Shown: in pieces, positions 61,801 through 64,000 of the stretch | Numbering within the stretch: position 1 is the first letter of the stretch | How the letters are laid out: every line of letters starts with the position of its first letter | Origin: Atrina japonica | Lineage: Eukaryota; Mollusca; Bivalvia; Pterioida; Pinnidae | DNA length: 64,000 nt | Assembly: GCA_030159075.1 (NCBI GenBank) | Contig: BROG01000641.1 | Coordinates: 124,001 to 188,000, forward strand | Direction of reading: 5' to 3' | Translations under genes and position numbers: made by a program | Notes under the pieces: generated by a model | Seen by the model: only the letters and a program-made list of their open reading frames with translations | What the model was told of the DNA's origin: nothing | The model's database searches: none

Positions 61801-63701
61801 AGTTATGCTAAAAGAGGAGAATTGTTAGATTATTTACACAAGCTGTCATCATTTGATGAAGCGTGTACGAGGTGGTATTCAGCAGAGGTGGTGGCGGCTT
61901 TAGAATATTTACATGGAATGGGAATTATTCATAGGTAAGTAATATATGGAAGCTTTGTTTACTATAGGTTTGATTTCAGCTTATCCGACCTTTTGGGTCA
62001 GGTGAGAGCTATTGCCATCACTTTGTGTCCTTCATCTGTTCCTTTGCACTTCACATTTTGAGTTTCTTTTGGAGAACTGATGAATGGAATGAAACACAAA
62101 CATGGCATGAATATTCCTTATAAGGTGCTGACCAAGTGTTGTTATTTTTTATGTAGATCTGTCATCATTGAGGGACCTAGTTTAACATAAGGACCCTGTG
62201 GGAAATACACAAAATCTTCTTCTAGAGAACTGCTGCATGAATTAAACCCAAACATGACATGAATACTTCCTACAAAGTGTTGACCAAATGTTGTACTTCC
62301 CATGAAGTTTCCCACGAAATGCCTCGATCTGTCATCCAAGTTGGCTGCCATTGGGGGATGGGGAGGAGTACTTATATTAATATTGGACCCTTCATGGGAA
62401 ATGCATACAAAAGTCTTCTGCTAGAGAACTGTTGAATGGATTGAAACCAAACATGTCATGGGTATTCTCTATAAAGGTGCTAACGAATTGTGGTTACTTG
62501 GGAGCTGATCCTTCCAAGATGGCTGCCAGCACAGGAATTCACATAGGTTAACAGAGGACCTTAAAGGAATATATACAGTAATCTTTTTCAAGAGAGCAAC
62601 TTAATGAATTGAAATCAAACAAAGTAAAAATCTCCCTTACAAGGCACTGACTTTGGTGCTGATCCATCATTCAAGATGGCCATCAACTAGTTAACTAGGA
62701 AAAGCTTGTAATTTTGGTATTCAAGAAATAACCAAAAAATATAAGTTTAAGCAAAAATATGAATTTTGACCCGAGCGATCTAAGAAAGAGTGCTTGATGC
62801 TAAAAATGTAAATGAGATTGTGCAAGATGTTGTCATACATTGTAAAATCACTGAATGGACAGTGTTGAAGTCATTTCAGAATATTTAGCAAGGCTGGGGT
62901 TCTATAATATAGGTATAACAAATTGTTTTGAAACTAGCATTATTCAAAATGTCAATGGAGAAGTTTTTGTCAGGGGAGATATTCAAATTGTCAATGGAGA
63001 AGTTTTTGTCAGGGGAGATAATCAAATTTTAATGTTACTTTGGTTTTTTGACAGATTCCTTTATCTCGTTTGGCTTTTTCATCAGAGCTCGGTTAAGAAA
63101 AAAAATGATAAATCAAAATTCACGTGGCCTATATGCTTTAATATCTTTTCAGGGATTTAAAACCAGAAAATATTTTACTGAATGATGATATGCATATACT
63201 AATAACAGATTTTGGAAGTGCAAAAATACTTCGGGGAGATAAGAGAGAAGAAGGTAATTTTTATTGCTTCATACACATATGAACACACACACATTCAAAC
63301 ACACTCTGAAAAACCTTTTGCATTTAGTGTAAAATATTTAATGGGATGTCCATCATTCGTGATTGTGCATTTGTAAATTAATTAAAAGATTATGTAAATG
63401 AAATTAAATGTATGTTTGCATCCTGTAGGAAAACAAAACAAGTTGGTGCAAAATGGAATGATCAGGGTCACAAAAAAGCATTTAAATTAATGTCATTTTA
63501 AATCAATGCAAGTGGTATGTTGCCATTGTTGATATTTTTGCAGTTTGTGTCAAGTGTGTTATTATTTTACCATTATTTTGTGGGTCAAACATGTTTTCAT
63601 AATTTTGTAGAGCCACCCACACAAGGAAGAACCAATTCCTTTGTTGGTACAGCGCAGTATGTTTCACCAGAGGTTCTAACTAGTAAAACTGCTTATTATA
63701 G
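55532..63701 (+). CDS. PDPK1: 3-phosphoinositide-dependent protein kinase 1, 5' part (6 exons, gene continues past window)
   Basis: AGC-family master kinase that phosphorylates the activation loop of AKT, S6K, SGK and PKC at membranes and in cytosol. Joining 55532-55633, 57436-57478, 59688-59825, 61790-61934, 63153-63253 and 63611-63701 gives an open frame of 206 codons plus 2 nt. Visible residues: glycine loop GEGSFSTV (28-35), ATP lysine K50 in AIK, alpha-C E69, catalytic HRDLKPEN (142-149), DFG (162-164), activation segment [13 protein letters not shown] (185-197). S186 matches human autophosphorylated Ser241. PIF-pocket residues K54, I57, Q89 and L94 match human K115, I118, Q150 and L155. 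Only about 20 residues precede the kinase domain (about 80 in human). The activation loop is 6 residues longer than in human. All junctions are GT-AG. The C-lobe and PH domain are outside the window. Family identity is very secure; the short N-terminus could be one isoform. Confidence 0.96.
56274..56337. repeat. (TA)n microsatellite in PDPK1 intron 1
   Basis: A TA run of about 64 bp. Confidence 0.95.
56901..57160 (+). repeat. dispersed repeat, copy 2, in PDPK1 intron 1
   Basis: Same order of shared words as 38700-38953 (GGAGTAACCTTTTGATTATC through TTCACAAGACTCCA and ATGGATTTTGCT), with scattered differences and small indels. Confidence 0.8.
57436..57478 (+). CDS. PDPK1: PDPK1 coding exon 2
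   Basis: A 43-nt exon between acceptor TTTCTAG and donor GTAAGTAA. It encodes [14 protein letters not shown] (residues 35-48), the end of the glycine loop through beta-3. The next intron is phase 1 and splits the Ile of the AIK motif. Confidence 0.93.
57610..58743. mobile_element. Tigger/pogo-like DNA transposon, 1134 bp, in PDPK1 intron 2
   Basis: Starts CAGTCTAACGCCGATTATCC then GGAC, and ends GTCCGGATAATCGGTGTTAG then ACTG. About 25-bp inverted ends with TA on both sides (57608-57609, 58744-58745). Ends of the type CAGT-AAC-GATTATCCGGAC are characteristic of the pogo/Tigger group. A second GATTATCCGGAT copy follows the left end. No transposase frame survives, so it is non-autonomous. Confidence 0.88.
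58756..58834. repeat. (GT)n microsatellite next to the Tigger-like element
   Basis: About 79 bp of GT beginning just outside the right TA duplication. Confidence 0.95.
58995..59305 (+). mobile_element. diverged relative of hAT-like MITE family 1 in PDPK1 intron 2
   Basis: CCAATTTGGAATTTTATATC, CCAGATTGGGAAAAAAG, ATTGGGAAATTCTTGCC and TTTGCATTAGGAATGAGGCC follow the order of family 1. The ends are eroded. Confidence 0.45.
59688..59825 (+). CDS. PDPK1: PDPK1 coding exon 3
   Basis: A 138-nt exon after acceptor TTTACAG. It encodes residues 49-94: ATP-binding Lys50, alpha-C with E69, and the PIF-pocket positions. The donor GTATCC at 59826 is weak, but it is required to join LY-F with the next exon exactly as in other PDK1 proteins. 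Confidence 0.93.
60558..61020 (+). mobile_element. tRNA-derived SINE (family 2) in PDPK1 intron 3, interrupted
   Basis: The head GGTCTCTGTGGCTTAGTGGT then TAGAGCATAGCA is separated from the rest, CTTTTTACCC, GTCTCTTACTTCTGGTCAGC, AACCTAAGCTGATTTTTGTG, AAAGTTTGCCAGTTTACTAA, GATGAGCGTGGCATAAAACA. A 237-bp insert (60595-60831) and a 9-bp duplication separate them. The B-box position reads GGACTGAGCCC, a diverged form. Confidence 0.82.
60595..60831. mobile_element. Mutator-like MITE nested in the SINE, 9-bp TSD
   Basis: Ends GACCACAAAATAACACGAG and TTCTGTTATTTTGTGGCC. A perfect 9-bp duplication AGCATAGCA flanks it (60586-60594, 60832-60840). Removing the insert and one duplication restores a continuous SINE head. 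Confidence 0.85.
61290..61460 (+). mobile_element. partial SINE 3' end (family 2) in PDPK1 intron 3
   Basis: GTTCCCTCCATGAAAG, GCCTATAACTCCACACTAAA and GATGGGAGCGTGGCATAAAC parallel the 3' part of the preceding SINE. Confidence 0.5.
61790..61934 (+). CDS. PDPK1: PDPK1 coding exon 4
   Basis: A 145-nt exon, acceptor TATCAG, donor GTAAGTAA. It encodes residues 95-142, the hinge SYAKRGELL and helices D and E up to [10 protein letters not shown]. The phase-2 intron splits the Arg of HRD. Confidence 0.94.
62030..62700 (+). repeat. degenerate 155-190 bp tandem repeat in PDPK1 intron 4
   Basis: Four diverged units start at about 62070, 62222, 62412 and 62590, each with AGAGAACTG-x-TGAATGGATTGAAA-like text, AACATGGCATGAATATTCCT-like text, AAGGTGCTGACCAA-like text and, in later units, CAAGATGGCTGCCA. 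It is a known style of molluscan intronic repeat, by my recollection. Confidence 0.7.
62942..63019 (+). repeat. 39-bp perfect-like direct duplication in PDPK1 intron 4
   Basis: GTCAATGGAGAAGTTTTTGT then CAGGGGAGAT occurs twice head to tail, 39 bp apart. Confidence 0.9.
63153..63253 (+). CDS. PDPK1: PDPK1 coding exon 5 (catalytic loop, DFG)
   Basis: A 101-nt exon, acceptor TTTTCAG, donor GTAATTT. It encodes residues 143-176: [21 protein letters not shown] and a charged RGDKREE stretch in the activation loop. The intron is phase 1. Confidence 0.95.
63611..63701 (+). CDS. PDPK1: PDPK1 coding exon 6 (activation segment)
   Basis: A 91-nt exon, acceptor TTTTGTAG, donor GTAAGTTT. It encodes residues 177-206: EPPTQGR, then the invariant [13 protein letters not shown] segment with the autophosphorylation serine. 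It ends in phase 2 inside an Arg/Ser codon. The next exon is beyond the window. Confidence 0.95.
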
Positions 63702-63976
63702 GTAAGTTTACTCCCTTTGCCGAGCCCTCTCTGTATTCACTTATATCAAGTTCACAGACTGATGTTAAAAGGCTGTTAAAACATTTTATGGAACAAAAGC
63801 GATAAACATTAAATTGAACATTTAGACAAGCAGATCTTTAGGCCACTTGCCCTGCAGGATAAGTGAAAATATTGATGATTGATAACCTCCATATTATATG
63901 TTAATTGTTATGATGATACTACTATTATATAACTGTTACATGAAATTTGTTTGTGTTCATACTACTATGAACTATA

Positions 63977-64000
63977 AGATCCCTCACTGCTCAATGGCCG
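63977..64000 (+). mobile_element. start of a SINE family 1 fragment, cut by window end
   Basis: CCCTCACTGCTCAATGGCCG is the conserved core of the SINE at 40502. The tRNA head is absent, so this copy is 5'-truncated. Confidence 0.6.

Noticed and set aside
62142..62351. 69-codon minus-strand open frame in PDPK1 intron 4
   Set aside because: It lies in the degenerate intronic tandem repeat and is antisense to the gene.

Overview
The window is nuclear DNA from an animal, most likely a bivalve mollusc. It is strongly AT-rich, has one spliced gene with GT-AG introns of 0.4-2.2 kb, and is dense in short non-autonomous DNA transposons, satellites, microsatellites and tRNA-derived SINEs. One SINE family resembles the molluscan RUDI/V-SINE type. 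The mollusc assignment is an inference from repeat character and kinase similarity; no species can be named from this sequence alone.

Gene content is low. The one gene that can be annotated with certainty is the 5' part of a 3-phosphoinositide-dependent protein kinase 1 (PDPK1/PDK1) gene on the + strand. Six coding exons lie between 55532 and 63701 (206 complete codons plus 2 nt). They run from the start Met to just after the activation segment. The rest of the kinase domain and the C-terminal PH domain lie beyond base 64000. The start is supported by an in-frame stop 18 nt upstream in the same exon. The exon opens with an acceptor site, so at least one 5' UTR exon lies upstream. A stretch with CRE-, E2F- and NRF1-like words at 51.33-51.6 kb is a speculative promoter candidate.

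The 55 kb upstream looks intergenic or like a long 5' UTR intron, and it is a museum of repeats. (1) Satellites: a CCATGG-rich higher-order array (0.38-0.86 kb), a 40-bp array (3.13-4.10 kb), a 38-bp array (7.02-8.29 kb), a 41-bp array (42.4-42.7 kb) and another 38-bp array (45.18-45.45 kb). (2) hAT-like elements with CAGG or CAGT ends and 5-6 bp target duplications (9.06, 17.18, 19.64, 23.60, 24.61, 28.69 and 46.69 kb). The one at 17.18 kb keeps a piece of transposase-type zinc-finger coding sequence. (3) Mutator-like MITEs with 9-bp duplications (52.39 kb and 60.60 kb, with relatives at 31.38, 53.36 and 14.55 kb). (4) TA-flanked pogo/Tc1-like elements (1.95, 9.98, 15.21, 31.56 and 57.61 kb). 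(5) Two SINE families. (6) A 1.4-kb inverted-repeat element at 13.73-15.13 kb carrying a decayed coding exon. (7) A run of about 240 C at 28.96-29.20 kb.

The PDPK1 introns are repeat targets too. Intron 2 carries a complete 1134-bp Tigger/pogo-like element with TA duplications. Intron 3 carries a SINE cleanly interrupted by a 237-bp Mutator-like MITE. Intron 4 carries a degenerate tandem repeat of about 180 bp. I found no CRISPR array, operon or novel enzymatic system. The most unusual signals are the nested and inverted repeat structures and the remnant transposon coding exons.
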